Part shown: positions 9,687-18,120 of the stretch, in pieces
Layout of the letters: each line of letters starts with the position of its first letter
How positions within the stretch are numbered: the first letter of the stretch is position 1
Notes under the pieces: model-generated
Seen by the model: only the letters and a program-made list of their open reading frames with translations
Database searches by the model: none
Told to the model about the DNA's origin: nothing
Translations under genes and position numbers: made by a program
NCBI RefSeq assembly: GCF_011759385.1
Contig: NZ_JAARLY010000005.1
Location: 124,001 to 188,000, forward strand
From: Oleiagrimonas sp. C23AA
GTDB lineage: Bacteria; Pseudomonadota; Gammaproteobacteria; Xanthomonadales; Rhodanobacteraceae
Length of the DNA stretch: 64,000 bases
Direction: 5' to 3'

Positions 9687-9876
9687 GATCTGTCCGCTGT
9701 GCCGTGCCCTGGATCAGCTCTGCACGCACGCAATGTGCGTCCGTGATCGACGTTACCGTGGCATGCCCCGTAACCGCGAACAGCCTCGCGCATCACAACG
9801 TGCGTGGCCGCACCGCCTTCACAACCATCAGCAGGCCCTCGACAGTTGGGGGCCAACGGGCGATGGTGTCTGTTAA
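9687..9876 (-). pseudogene. Scar of the secreted-protein gene next to cusF
   Basis: Bases 9687-9780 match the 3' part of the secreted-protein gene at 17652-17993 (coding for a VTSITDAHCVRAELIQGT stretch). Bases 9785-9876 then match the intergenic sequence upstream of that gene up to the cusF stop near 18120. About 270 bases between these two parts are missing, which removed the signal peptide. Similarity to the right copy stops at 9876, exactly where the GGGG start of the candidate transposon end begins. No product is expected. Confidence 0.6.
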
Positions 9877-9914
9877 GGGGTTTGAGGAGCAATGGAACGT
9901 AAAACCGGGATAAG
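9877..9914 (+). repeat. Candidate 38-bp terminal repeat of the Tn3-family element
   Basis: The sequence starts with GGGG and ends with GGGATAAG 38 bases later, the format of Tn3-family ends (GGGG...TAAG). It lies about 60 bases beyond the 3' end of the transposase gene, the usual place, and begins exactly where similarity to the right-hand repeat ends. A partner at 12996-13033 in inverted orientation matches at only 17 of 38 positions, including TATCCCG and CCATT in register, so the other end is uncertain. Confidence 0.45.
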
Positions 9915-9971
9915 GTCGATTTGTCTATAAAAACCATATAGTTAGTGCCTACCTCTTGAGGCGTCCCCATC

Positions 9972-12968
9972 TCAATCGCCTTCCCTATCGTCAGGATTCC
10001 GCAGCGGGCGCAGTTCCCCGCGAGCAACCGCCTCGGGCACGGCAAAGGAATATCGGCCGTGCATGTTGATGTGGTCATGGGTGAGCGGCGAGAGCCGTGC
10101 GACGTCCTCGTCACGCACGGGAAAGCCTTCCCGACGCAACTGATCCAGTGCCGCCTCCATGTAGATGGTGTTCCATAAGACGACGATGTTGAGAACCAAG
10201 CCCAGCGCGCCCAGCTGATCTTCCTGACCTTCTTGATAGCGCTGCCGGAGCTCGCCGCGTTTTCCATGAAAGATGGCGCGCGCAACATTGTGGCGCCCTT
10301 CGCCACGGTTGAGTTGGGTCAGCGTGCTGCGTCGCTTGGCCTCATCGTCAATATAGGTCAGCGTGTGCAGCGTCTTTTCAATCCTTCCGAATTCAGCCAA
10401 CGCCTGGGCCAGACGGGTGGGACGGTCGCCGATCTGCAAGGTTCGCATGATGCCGTTGGCCGGTACACGACCCAGTTTCAGCGAGCCCACCAGTCGCAGG
10501 ATGTCGTCCCACTGCTCCTCGATCAATGACAGTTTCACCCGCTGGCGGGCAACGGCATTGAGGCCGCCGTAATCGGCCTCGGGATCGATGCGCCAGAATC
10601 GCGTGCCGCCGACGTCAGCCAATCGGGGACAGAACCGGTACCCCAGCAGCCGGAACAACCCGAACACCACGTCGCTGTAGGCGCCGGTGTCGGTCATGAT
10701 CTGCGTCGGCTGCAACTCCGTGGGTTGTTCGAGCACCACACCCAGCAAGATCAAACTGTCGCGGAGCGTGCCCGGCACGGTGATGTGGTTGAGGCCGCTG
10801 AACTGGTCAGAGATCAGGTTGTACCACGTCACGCCGCGTTCCCGGCCGAAGTACTTCGGATTGGCGGCCGCATGCACAGTGCGCACAGGCACGACGAAAC
10901 GCATCCCGTCGGCAGACGCCACATCGCCCCCACCCCACTGATGGGCCAGCGCCGAGCGATTCTGAGCCGCCACCAAGATGACATTGGCCGCAACAAGGGT
11001 ATCGTTGCGGAGGTAGTTCTGGTCGACCCACGACAGGCGCGATCGTTTCAGAGCAGCGATGTCGGCACGAACAAGGGGTTCGAAGCCCGTATTGCTCGCC
11101 TCGGCCAGCAATACGGCACAGAGGCTGATCGGAAGCTCCGCAGCACGCGCAGACCGCTCGGTGAGATGAGTGAAGGCATCGGTGAAACCGGTACGCGCCG
11201 CAATTTCGAGCAATACCTCTTCGATGTCCACGCGCGGCAGACGCTCATTGACCGCAGCGCGCAAGGCCAGCAAAGACGTCGGTTCTTCGAGCTTGTCGAG
11301 GGAGCTGACGACCAGGTCGTGCTCGCCTTCGAACCGCACCGCAGGATTGTCCGGGAGCCGGGACGCTACCGCGCGGTAGGTCTCATCGAGTTCTTTGGTA
11401 ATCGCGGCGAGCGCCGATGAGGGTGTTGGAGACAAGCTAAGCGTGCGGCAAATGATGGGGCGCGCGGTCTCCCATTCGTGGCCGCTCAATAAGCCTGCAC
11501 GCGGGTCGGCATACTTCCAGCTGGGTGCGACGAACACGTCGCGCCGGCGCAATGACGTATGCAATTCGTCGAGCACGCAAAAGGTGTAGGCCCGGTGATC
11601 GATGCTGTCGTCATCGCGAATCGCGTAGCGTTGCCAGCGTTTGCGAATGACATCGCGCGGTACGTCATCGTCGGCCTTGAATCGTCCGGGATGCGATCGA
11701 AGCCATTCATAGGCAGCGACGACGGCCTCACCTGCAGGGCTCGCTCCGAAGCGCAGATTCTCCAGGACGAAGGGGAGAAATCGGCGGATGCGCCGATAGC
11801 GCTCACTCAACTCGCTGTAGAAGACATCGTCGGGTGGTCGCACCAGGTTGCTCACTTCCTGAAGCGCCTGGGCGAGAATGTCGCGTGGAACCTTGGCGAA
11901 CAAGGCTTTGCGTAGCGCCTTGTCAGGGAGCGTGGCGTCCAGCACCACTTGGCAAGCATCGGCCAGCAACGTGGCCGCACGATCCAGATCTTTCAGCGTG
12001 CGCAAGCGTGTTTTCCGATCCTCCTTTCGCGCTGTGGCAAAAACATCCCGTAGCAGCATTTCAAGGACTTCGACGGCGTCATCATGCGCAGTGGCTTCCA
12101 GACAGTGCACGAATGCCACAAGGGTGGCGAGGCGACGCACTTGGGGCAAGCGGCTCACCGCGCTGGCTTTGGCGGCCCCCGCAAAGCGGGCCAGCGCCGT
12201 GACGCGACTGGCCGGAAGATGCGCAACCGTGGGCAGGTCGATGCCGAGTTCCCGGATCTCCCGAAGGCGCATCAGCGTTTGAATGAGCGCGGGGCCACTG
12301 ACTCGGGTGGGGCCTGAGCGCAATTGATCCAGAAGCGAATAGCGGCTGCCGGTCGGCACGGTCAGCAGCTGCTCCAGGCGCTCGTGCTGCGCCTCCGAGA
12401 GCCGGGTACCCAATCGACGCCATAGACGCTCTTCGACGCGACTTTTTACACTGGCGACAAATCGTTCGAGCGTGCTGCGTCCGGGGAGCAATATCTTGTG
12501 CGTCAGGAGCCATGTGGTGGCTCGCTCGAACAGAACGCTGGGCCGCTCCGTTCCCGTCCAGCACAGTGCGTACAGCCAGCGCCCCAACCGAAAGCCGATG
12601 GGTGGTGCGGTGATTTCGACGAAGCCGTACTGACGACGGATATCGCGCTGATGATCCCACCGTAATTCCCCCATTCGGTAGTCGTCGAGGGAAGGACGGG
12701 TGTCCGTAATGCCCAGTTGTCTGGCAACGGTGGATAGCACCAATGGTGGTAGATCCAGCGGATCGTCCAGGAACGTCCCCAAGTAGCGCAGCGTCGTCAG
12801 TTGCAGCGCGATGCCCAACCGGTTTGCATGGCCGCGCTTGCGTGCAATGTACGCACGATCAGCATCGTCGAGATGGAAGTAGCGTGCCAGTTCGTCGTTG
12901 GATGGGTCGCCGTTGTATCGGCCGTAGCTGTCGCGCTGTTCCTCGGTAACGTAGCTGACCGGCATCAA
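9972..12968 (-). CDS. tnpA: Tn3-family transposase TnpA
   Basis: A 998-residue replicative transposase, the full length of the Tn3 family. The N-terminal DNA-binding region has the characteristic YFHLDDADRAYIARKRG stretch. The catalytic DDE domain is visible as MTDTGAYSD, a later Asp region and IYMEAALDQLRREG. The C-terminal HINMHGRYSF and GELRPLRNP signatures are also typical. No frameshift is seen, so it is probably functional. The 3' end points to the candidate terminal repeat at 9877. There is no adjacent tnpR serine resolvase. Confidence 0.96.
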   Translation of the reverse strand: MMPVSYVTEEQRDSYGRYNGDPSNDELARYFHLDDADRAYIARKRGHANRLGIALQLTTLRYLGTFLDDPLDLPPLVLSTVARQLGITDTRPSLDDYRMGELRWDHQRDIRRQYGFVEITAPPIGFRLGRWLYALCWTGTERPSVLFERATTWLLTHKILLPGRSTLERFVASVKSRVEERLWRRLGTRLSEAQHERLEQLLTVPTGSRYSLLDQLRSGPTRVSGPALIQTLMRLREIRELGIDLPTVAHLPASRVTALARFAGAAKASAVSRLPQVRRLATLVAFVHCLEATAHDDAVEVLEMLLRDVFATARKEDRKTRLRTLKDLDRAATLLADACQVVLDATLPDKALRKALFAKVPRDILAQALQEVSNLVRPPDDVFYSELSERYRRIRRFLPFVLENLRFGASPAGEAVVAAYEWLRSHPGRFKADDDVPRDVIRKRWQRYAIRDDDSIDHRAYTFCVLDELHTSLRRRDVFVAPSWKYADPRAGLLSGHEWETARPIICRTLSLSPTPSSALAAITKELDETYRAVASRLPDNPAVRFEGEHDLVVSSLDKLEEPTSLLALRAAVNERLPRVDIEEVLLEIAARTGFTDAFTHLTERSARAAELPISLCAVLLAEASNTGFEPLVRADIAALKRSRLSWVDQNYLRNDTLVAANVILVAAQNRSALAHQWGGGDVASADGMRFVVPVRTVHAAANPKYFGRERGVTWYNLISDQFSGLNHITVPGTLRDSLILLGVVLEQPTELQPTQIMTDTGAYSDVVFGLFRLLGYRFCPRLADVGGTRFWRIDPEADYGGLNAVARQRVKLSLIEEQWDDILRLVGSLKLGRVPANGIMRTLQIGDRPTRLAQALAEFGRIEKTLHTLTYIDDEAKRRSTLTQLNRGEGRHNVARAIFHGKRGELRQRYQEGQEDQLGALGLVLNIVVLWNTIYMEAALDQLRREGFPVRDEDVARLSPLTHDHINMHGRYSFAVPEAVARGELRPLRNPDDREGD

Positions 12969-13111
12969 GATTTCCTTCCGCAGAGAGGTGGTTCGGATAT
13001 CCCGTCACTGAAACCCATTCCTTTCGCTTGCCTCAATGCTGGCGCGGCGATCGCGGTCACCCGTGCCGGCCATGCCGGCATTGGCGAATTTTCCATGAGC
13101 GGGTACTATGC

Positions 13112-13130
13112 AGTAATGATAACTACTCGC
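13112..13130 (+). promoter_or_regulatory. Candidate Fur box before FTR1
   Basis: This 19-base site matches the classical Fur consensus at 12 of 19 positions, with an unbroken TAATGATAA core at 13114-13122. It lies just upstream of the chosen FTR1 start at 13140. Iron repression of an iron permease would make sense. The right half-site is weak, so this is a proposal from one match. Confidence 0.35.
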
Positions 13131-13139
13131 ATTCATAGT

Positions 13140-15116
13140 ATGTTGCGCGGCCTCTCACTGGGTGTCCTTTTGTTCTGGGCCATCCCGACCCCGCCGGCAT
13201 ACGCCCAAGACGCTCGTCCGAGCGTGCCGCAAACGTGGCAGATGCTCGACTACCTGGCCACGGATTACGCCGGTGCCGTGAAGGATGGCGCGGTGATCAG
13301 TACCTCCGAGTACGCCGAGATGCGGGAGTTCACGGCGACGGCGCGATCACGCATCGGCGCATTGCCACCGACCGCGACCACGCCTGCACTCATGAAGCAA
13401 GCCGATACGTTGGTGGCGTCGGTCGATGCCAAGGCCGCACCCGCTCAGGTCGCGACGCAGGCACATGCGCTGGCCGATGCGTTGCTGCAGGCGTATCCGG
13501 TGCCGACCGCACCGGAACGCGCTCCCGATCTGGCACGGGGGGCCACGCTCTATCAAAACCAGTGCGCTGCCTGTCATGGGGCGACCGGCCATGGCGATGG
13601 TCCGGCTGGCCTGCAGCTGTCCCCCCGGCCCGTGAATTTCACTGACCAGACGCGGGCCGATCAGCGCAGCGCGCTGTCGTTGTATGAGGTGATCAGCCAG
13701 GGCGTGGAAGGCACGCCGATGGCGAGCTACGCGCAACAACTGTCCTCCGACGACCGCTGGGCGCTGGCGTACTACGTGGGTTCGCTGGCTTACACCAAGG
13801 AAGCCGCCACTGGCGCCGATACCTGGCAACACGACACCGCCGCCCGGGCGCAGATCGCCGACTTGAAGGAATTGTCGCGTGTGCGTGTCGCACAGCTGAC
13901 GCCCACCCTCGGTGCGGAGCGTGCTCGGACGATCGTGGGCTATTTGCGGGCCCACCCTGACGTCATCCAGCAGCAGGCCTTGGCGGGTATTCCTCTGGCG
14001 CGGGCGCGACTGGCGGCGAGCCTGACGGCTTACCGAGCCGGTGCCAAGGCGCAAGCCACTCAACTGGCGTTGTCCGCCTACCTCGATGGCGTGGAGCCGG
14101 TCGAGCCGCAACTCAATGCACGTGACGGAGCGCTGCGCGCCAAGCTTGAAACGGCGATGGGTGCCTATCGCACCGCGCTATCGAGCAGCGCTTCGATGGA
14201 ATCGGTGGCGAAACAGGCCGATGCGGTCGATGGTCTGCTGGTGCGCGCACAAGAAGTCACCAACGATGCCGCAGGCGATGCGGCCGCCACTTTCCTTGGT
14301 GCTTTCACGATCCTGGTGCGTGAAGGTCTGGAAGCTCTGCTGGTCGTGGTCGCGCTGCTCGCTTTCCTGCGCAAAGCCGCGCGACCCGAAGCACTGCGCT
14401 ACGTGCATGCCGGTTGGAGCCTCGCCTTGGTCGCGGGAGGAATTACCTGGGCGATCGCCAGCTATGCGATTTCCATCAGCGGTGCCGGCCGTGAATTGAC
14501 CGAGGGGCTGTCGTCGCTGTTTGCGGCGTTCGTGCTGCTCGGGGTCGGTCTGTGGATGCACCAGAAAAGTATCGGCGGTCGCTGGCAGGCGTATCTGAAG
14601 GAAAAGATGGCCGCCGCACTCAACCGGCGTTCCGCGTGGTTCCTGTTCGGGCTGGCCTTCATCTCGGTGTACCGCGAGGTGTTCGAGAGCATCCTGTTCT
14701 ATGCCGCCCTGTGGAACGACGGTCAGGAAGTGTGGCTGCTCGGTGGCATTGCCGCCGGTGCGGCGGTGCTGGGGTTGATCGCCTGGGTGCTGTTGCGCAC
14801 CAGTCGTCGACTCCCCATTGGCACATTCTTTTCGGCCAGTTCGGCGCTAATCGCCGTGCTCGCCATCGTGCTGACCGGCAAGGGCGTCGCCGCCCTGCAG
14901 GAGGCCGGTTGGGTGGCGGTGAGCGTCGCGCCGGTGCCGCATATCGAACTGCTGGGCATCTATCCGACCTGGCAATCCTTGCTGGCGCAGTTGGCGATTT
15001 TGGTGCTGCTGGCCGTTGGATTCGTGTTCAATATCCGCCGTGGCCGTCGACCGATGCCGTCACCCTCTGCGACCCGGGAAGTGCTGCCGGATACGGATGA
15101 AGGCAATGCGGCATGA
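13140..15116 (+). CDS. FTR1 iron permease fused to cytochrome c domain
   Basis: A 658-residue two-part protein. Residues 1-23 look like a signal peptide ending at YAQ. A c-type cytochrome domain follows with haem motif CAACH at residues 142-146. An alpha-helical linker leads to the FTR1 membrane domain, with REGLE at 394-398 and REVFE at 512-516. FTR1 permeases take up iron coupled to oxidation of Fe(II), and a fused cytochrome could receive those electrons. I chose ATG 13140 because it gives a clean signal peptide and leaves the candidate Fur box upstream; ATG 13116 is also possible. It overlaps the next gene by ATGA. Confidence 0.92.
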   Translation: MLRGLSLGVLLFWAIPTPPAYAQDARPSVPQTWQMLDYLATDYAGAVKDGAVISTSEYAEMREFTATARSRIGALPPTATTPALMKQADTLVASVDAKAAPAQVATQAHALADALLQAYPVPTAPERAPDLARGATLYQNQCAACHGATGHGDGPAGLQLSPRPVNFTDQTRADQRSALSLYEVISQGVEGTPMASYAQQLSSDDRWALAYYVGSLAYTKEAATGADTWQHDTAARAQIADLKELSRVRVAQLTPTLGAERARTIVGYLRAHPDVIQQQALAGIPLARARLAASLTAYRAGAKAQATQLALSAYLDGVEPVEPQLNARDGALRAKLETAMGAYRTALSSSASMESVAKQADAVDGLLVRAQEVTNDAAGDAAATFLGAFTILVREGLEALLVVVALLAFLRKAARPEALRYVHAGWSLALVAGGITWAIASYAISISGAGRELTEGLSSLFAAFVLLGVGLWMHQKSIGGRWQAYLKEKMAAALNRRSAWFLFGLAFISVYREVFESILFYAALWNDGQEVWLLGGIAAGAAVLGLIAWVLLRTSRRLPIGTFFSASSALIAVLAIVLTGKGVAALQEAGWVAVSVAPVPHIELLGIYPTWQSLLAQLAILVLLAVGFVFNIRRGRRPMPSPSATREVLPDTDEGNAA

Positions 15117-15733
15117 GTGAGTGTGGCTGCCACGCAGAAGCGTCCAATGAGGCGGAGCGCCGGATTCTGCGTCTCGCCTTGGGGCTCAATGCCACGATGT
15201 TCGTGGTCGGTATCGTCGCTGGATTGATCGCCCAGTCAATGGGCTTGATCGCCGATTCGCTGGACATGCTGGCCGACGCCTGTGCCTACGGCATCGGTCT
15301 GGCGGCGTGGACGCGCAGCGCGCGTTTCAAAGCCTCCGCCGCACAATTGAGTGGCATCTTGCTGCTGATCCTGGGGCTCGGTGTCTTGCTCGGCGTGATC
15401 TGGCGCAGTGCGATGGGGAGCCATCCGGAAGGCGTATGGATGATGGCGATCGCCTTTGTCGCGCTGATCGTCAACGCCACAGTGTTGCGATTGCTGGGCC
15501 GTTTCCGTCAGGGCGAGGTTCACCTTCGCGCCACGTGGCTGTTCACCAGGGTCGATGTCGTCGCGAATGGAGCGGTAATTCTGTCAGGTGTCCTGGTACT
15601 ATGGCTGCACAGCCCCGTGCCCGATCTCGTGATCGGTGCGGCCATCGCGGTGTATGTGCTCAAGGAGGCTTTTGGCATTCTTCGCGAGGCGCGGGAGGCA
15701 CGCGTCGCCGCAACGGCGATCGCCAAGCCATGA
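15113..15733 (+). CDS. Short CDF-type cation transporter, right copy
   Basis: A 206-residue membrane protein, closely similar to the one at 1284-1907. It has the same N-terminal CGCH motif, the DSLDMLADA metal-site helix, an FTRVDVVAN helix-5 site with only the Asp kept, and no C-terminal cytoplasmic domain. It overlaps the FTR1 stop and the PAP2 start by ATGA at both ends, so the three genes are translationally coupled. Co-inheritance with FTR1 twice in this window argues for a joint function in iron or divalent metal handling. The substrate is not determinable from sequence. Confidence 0.88.
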   Translation: MSECGCHAEASNEAERRILRLALGLNATMFVVGIVAGLIAQSMGLIADSLDMLADACAYGIGLAAWTRSARFKASAAQLSGILLLILGLGVLLGVIWRSAMGSHPEGVWMMAIAFVALIVNATVLRLLGRFRQGEVHLRATWLFTRVDVVANGAVILSGVLVLWLHSPVPDLVIGAAIAVYVLKEAFGILREAREARVAATAIAKP

Positions 15734-16311
15734 CGTCGTCTCTCATCGCGTGGATCGGCACGGCTGTGTACGGCTGGGATCTTCACTTGTTCCAAGCCAT
15801 CCACCCGACGGTACCGCCGTCACCGGTCATGCTGCACTTGGCTCGCGTGTTCGCCGATGGGCCGTTGGTGCTGACCGCCGGCGTCCTTGGGCTGATGCTG
15901 GTGTGGCCCCGAGGGTCGATGCGCGCCACCGCGTTGAAAGCGCTGGTGGTCGCTGCCATGGCCTTGATCGGTAACGCGCTTATCGGCCTTGTATGGGACA
16001 GAGCCCGCCCATTTGTGGCCGGCGTAGGCCATGCGTGGATCGCACACGCCGCTACCGGCAGTTTCCCCAGCGATCACCTGACCATCCAGTGGGTGGTCGC
16101 CGGCATGCTCTGGCTTGATCCACGCACGCGTCGTTGGGGCAAGGTGGTCGCGTTGCTGGGCTTGCCAATGGCGTGGGCGCGCATCTATTTGGGCGTGCAT
16201 TACCCAGGAGACATGATGGGAGCGCTTGCCCTCGCTGCGTTAGCCACCCTGAGCATCTGGATAGCGGCGACCACCCGATCGCGGAGCAGAGTCAACGTCC
16301 AGACAGCTTGA
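15730..16311 (+). CDS. PAP2-family membrane phosphatase (BcrC/UppP-like)
   Basis: A 193-residue integral membrane phosphatase. The three PAP2 motifs are present: WDRARPF (motif 1), SFPSDH (motif 2, for PSGH) and ARIYLGVHYPGD (motif 3), the last two carrying the catalytic histidines. Spacing and the SFPSDH variant fit the BcrC group that hydrolyses undecaprenyl pyrophosphate on the outer face of the inner membrane. The ATG at 15730 is chosen for its ATGA overlap with the CDF gene; the frame is open further upstream but only inside that gene. Why it travels with metal transporters is unclear. The left copy survives only as a stub at 1904. Confidence 0.85.
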   Translation: MTSSLIAWIGTAVYGWDLHLFQAIHPTVPPSPVMLHLARVFADGPLVLTAGVLGLMLVWPRGSMRATALKALVVAAMALIGNALIGLVWDRARPFVAGVGHAWIAHAATGSFPSDHLTIQWVVAGMLWLDPRTRRWGKVVALLGLPMAWARIYLGVHYPGDMMGALALAALATLSIWIAATTRSRSRVNVQTA

Positions 16312-16331
16312 CGGACAAGATTCAGCGACCG

Positions 16332-16547
16332 CTAGCCGCAGCAGGATTTCTGTTGCTGGATCGGTGGACACGGCACCGTGCCGTAGGAACAGAACACGCA
16401 GCAGTCACCCGCTTTCGGTCGGAGTAGCTCGCCGCAGCTCGCGCAGTCGTAAAAGAACTGGCAGGCGTCAGTCGGCATGGTCTCGACCACCTGATGGCCG
16501 CAATGCGGACAGGTCAGCGTGCTCTGCAGGATGAGCTCGGTCGTCAT
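16332..16547 (-). CDS. GDCCVxC zinc-ribbon protein
   Basis: A 71-residue Cys-rich protein. CPHC at residues 13-16 and CASC at 35-38 form a likely zinc ribbon, followed by GDCCVFC at 47-53, a PCPP stretch and a terminal CCG. This matches the small GDCCVxC-domain family, some members of which carry selenocysteine; here the position is cysteine. It is seen near mercury and arsenic genes in proteobacteria, and the adjacent merC/merR pair fits that. A role in binding or relaying thiophilic metals is inferred. A decayed copy lies at 9598-9686. Confidence 0.82.
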   Translation of the reverse strand: MTTELILQSTLTCPHCGHQVVETMPTDACQFFYDCASCGELLRPKAGDCCVFCSYGTVPCPPIQQQKSCCG

Positions 16548-16617
16548 GTGTTTCGCCGGAAAAATAAGGGTGAAGTGTCGGCTGAGTATTCGCAGTGCCC
16601 GTATCTATCGTGTCGAT

Positions 16618-17040
16618 TCAGCGGGCATCCACGGTATCGCTGACCGTGCGGCAGGATGCGCTGGGTGCCGGCGCCAGCAGATCGCGGATCGACACGGCCA
16701 CCATCAGCAGCAGGCCAGGATAGAGCAGCCACCCGGTGCGATGGCCACTGCCCCGCATCACAAATACCGCCACCAGCACCAGCAACGGGCCGAGCATGCC
16801 GAGCGCGGCACGCGGCCACTGCCGGTGACTGAGCCAGCCCAGCGCGTTGGCGAGCAGCGCGATGGCCGCAAACGCCGGCAGCAGGATACGGATGAACAGG
16901 CCTTCATACGGGCTCAGCACCCCCAGCCCGATCGCCGCACCGAGGCTGGCCAGGGCGGGAAAGCAATTCACGCAGGCCGCCGCCGAGACGACACTGCCGA
17001 TCAGTCCGGCCTTGTCGACCAGCCGGGGAAGCAGGGACAT
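16618..17040 (-). CDS. merC: Mercury transporter MerC
   Basis: A 140-residue inner-membrane protein with four hydrophobic segments. The first carries the metal-binding pair CVNC (C23, C26) of MerC, and the LASLGAAIGLGVLS and NALGWLSHRQW stretches are characteristic of the family. MerC brings Hg(II) into the cytoplasm, normally for reduction by MerA. No merA is visible in the window. The frame is open much further upstream, but the ATG at 17040 gives the family start and puts the mer promoter in front. It is transcribed away from merR. Confidence 0.92.
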   Translation of the reverse strand: MSLLPRLVDKAGLIGSVVSAAACVNCFPALASLGAAIGLGVLSPYEGLFIRILLPAFAAIALLANALGWLSHRQWPRAALGMLGPLLVLVAVFVMRGSGHRTGWLLYPGLLLMVAVSIRDLLAPAPSASCRTVSDTVDAR

Positions 17041-17074
17041 GGGGTTCTCCTTTCGCGCGGGATGCCGGTGGTCT

Positions 17075-17105
17075 AAGGTATTCCCGTAGTCGAGTACGGA
17101 GTCAA
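17075..17105 (-). promoter_or_regulatory. mer operator-promoter between merC and merR
   Basis: On the minus strand the -35 TTGACT (17100-17105) and -10 TACCTT (17075-17080) are 19 bases apart, the long spacer typical of MerR-activated promoters. Between them lies the dyad CCGTACTCGACTACGG (17084-17099), very close to the classic mer operator. MerR would hold this promoter in an untwisted state and open it when Hg(II) binds, driving merC. The -35 ends only five bases from the merR start, so merR is autoregulated from the same site. Confidence 0.88.
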
Positions 17106-17109
17106 GCCT

Positions 17110-17517
17110 ATGCCATACACGCAGGATACGTTTTCCATCGGCGCCTTCGCCAAGGCAGCCGGGGTCAATGTCGAGACGATCCGCTTCTATCAGCGCAAGC
17201 GCCTGTTGGCGGAACCCGTCCGTCCGCCGGGCGGCATCCGTCGCTACGGAAACGCGGAGGTAGCACGGGTGAAGTTCGTGAAATCCGCGCAGCGCTTGGG
17301 GTTCAGCCTCGATGAGGTGGCGCAGTTGCTGCGACTGGAGGACGGCACCCATTGCACGGAAGCGGCCACTCTTGCCGCGCTGCGGCTGACCGATGTACGC
17401 AACCGGCTGGCCGACCTCACCCGCATGGAGACGGCCCTCGCTGCACTCGTCGAACAATGCGGTGCACGTCAGCGCAGCGTGTCCTGCCCGCTGATCGCCT
17501 CGCTGCATGCCTGCTGA
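17110..17517 (+). CDS. merR: Mercury-responsive regulator MerR
   Basis: A 135-residue MerR-family activator/repressor. The N-terminal winged helix ([20 protein letters not shown]) is followed by the dimerisation helix. The three Hg(II)-binding cysteines are present as C82 (GTHC), C117 and C126 ([10 protein letters not shown]), which separates true MerR from CueR/ZntR types. It is divergent from merC over the operator at 17084-17099. The close spacing of start codon and operator supports autorepression. Confidence 0.95.
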   Translation: MPYTQDTFSIGAFAKAAGVNVETIRFYQRKRLLAEPVRPPGGIRRYGNAEVARVKFVKSAQRLGFSLDEVAQLLRLEDGTHCTEAATLAALRLTDVRNRLADLTRMETALAALVEQCGARQRSVSCPLIASLHAC

Positions 17518-17651
17518 ATTGGCAGCAGGCAGAGTGCGACAGGCAGGACACGGGTGAAGCACTTCGGCTGGATGTTGTAGTCACGCCTTGGCCGCTCCGC
17601 TATTTCCCACCGCGGAGTATGTGGCCTTGGCGGTCTCGTCATCGCATCCGT

Positions 17652-17993
17652 TCAGCCCGCGAGACGCACGTGATCTGTCCGCTGTGCCGTGCCCTGGATC
17701 AGCTCGGCACGCACGCAATGCGCATCCGTGATCGACGTTACCGTGGCATACCCCGCCACCGCGAACTGTTGGCGAAGCGGCCCTTTGTTGGGAACCACGA
17801 AGGATGTCCGCATGACCTGCAGCCGCGCACCAACCGCTGGCAGCGGCGTGACACGATAACAGACGTCCAAACGCTGGCTATCCACATGGCCAACCCAACC
17901 GTCGGTGTAAGGATCGGTCGCGTGCGCGACGCCGATGAGGGTGAAACCCGCAAGCAGCAGCGGGATGCCGAGACGAGCAACAATCGATTTCAT
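17652..17993 (-). CDS. Small secreted protein of unknown function
   Basis: A 113-residue protein with a clear signal peptide (MKSIVARLGIPLLLAGFTL..., cleavage near AHA-T). The mature part is short and beta-rich by eye, with two cysteines (VCYRV and AHCVRAE). I do not recognise the family. It lies between merR and cusF, on the cusF strand, and a deleted version occurs at 9687-9876. The start at 17993 is chosen for the signal peptide; an earlier in-frame start adds an improbable Cys/Arg-rich leader. Co-location suggests a periplasmic role in metal stress, but this is only context. Confidence 0.6.
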   Translation of the reverse strand: MKSIVARLGIPLLLAGFTLIGVAHATDPYTDGWVGHVDSQRLDVCYRVTPLPAVGARLQVMRTSFVVPNKGPLRQQFAVAGYATVTSITDAHCVRAELIQGTAQRTDHVRLAG

Positions 17994-18120
17994 GGTCGTT
18001 CTCCGAAAATGACAATCGCTACAAGCGCGGCCACATGCAGCATCAACCGTGCGTGGCCGCGCCACCTTCACAACCACCGCTTGGCCGCCAACTGGCGCGG
18101 GCCAGCCGGCGATGAGTCTG

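Larger units (their letters stand above)
9877..13033 (-). mobile_element. Tn3-family element (transposase-only, or one end of a larger transposon)
   Basis: If the weak inverted match at 12996-13033 is the second end, the element is about 3.2 kb and carries only a transposase, like IS1071. No matching 5-bp target duplication was found (GTTAA on the left, CAATG on the right). The alternative is that this is one end of a much larger transposon whose resolution genes are those at 39128-41436. The element separates the two FTR1-CDF blocks. Confidence 0.4.
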
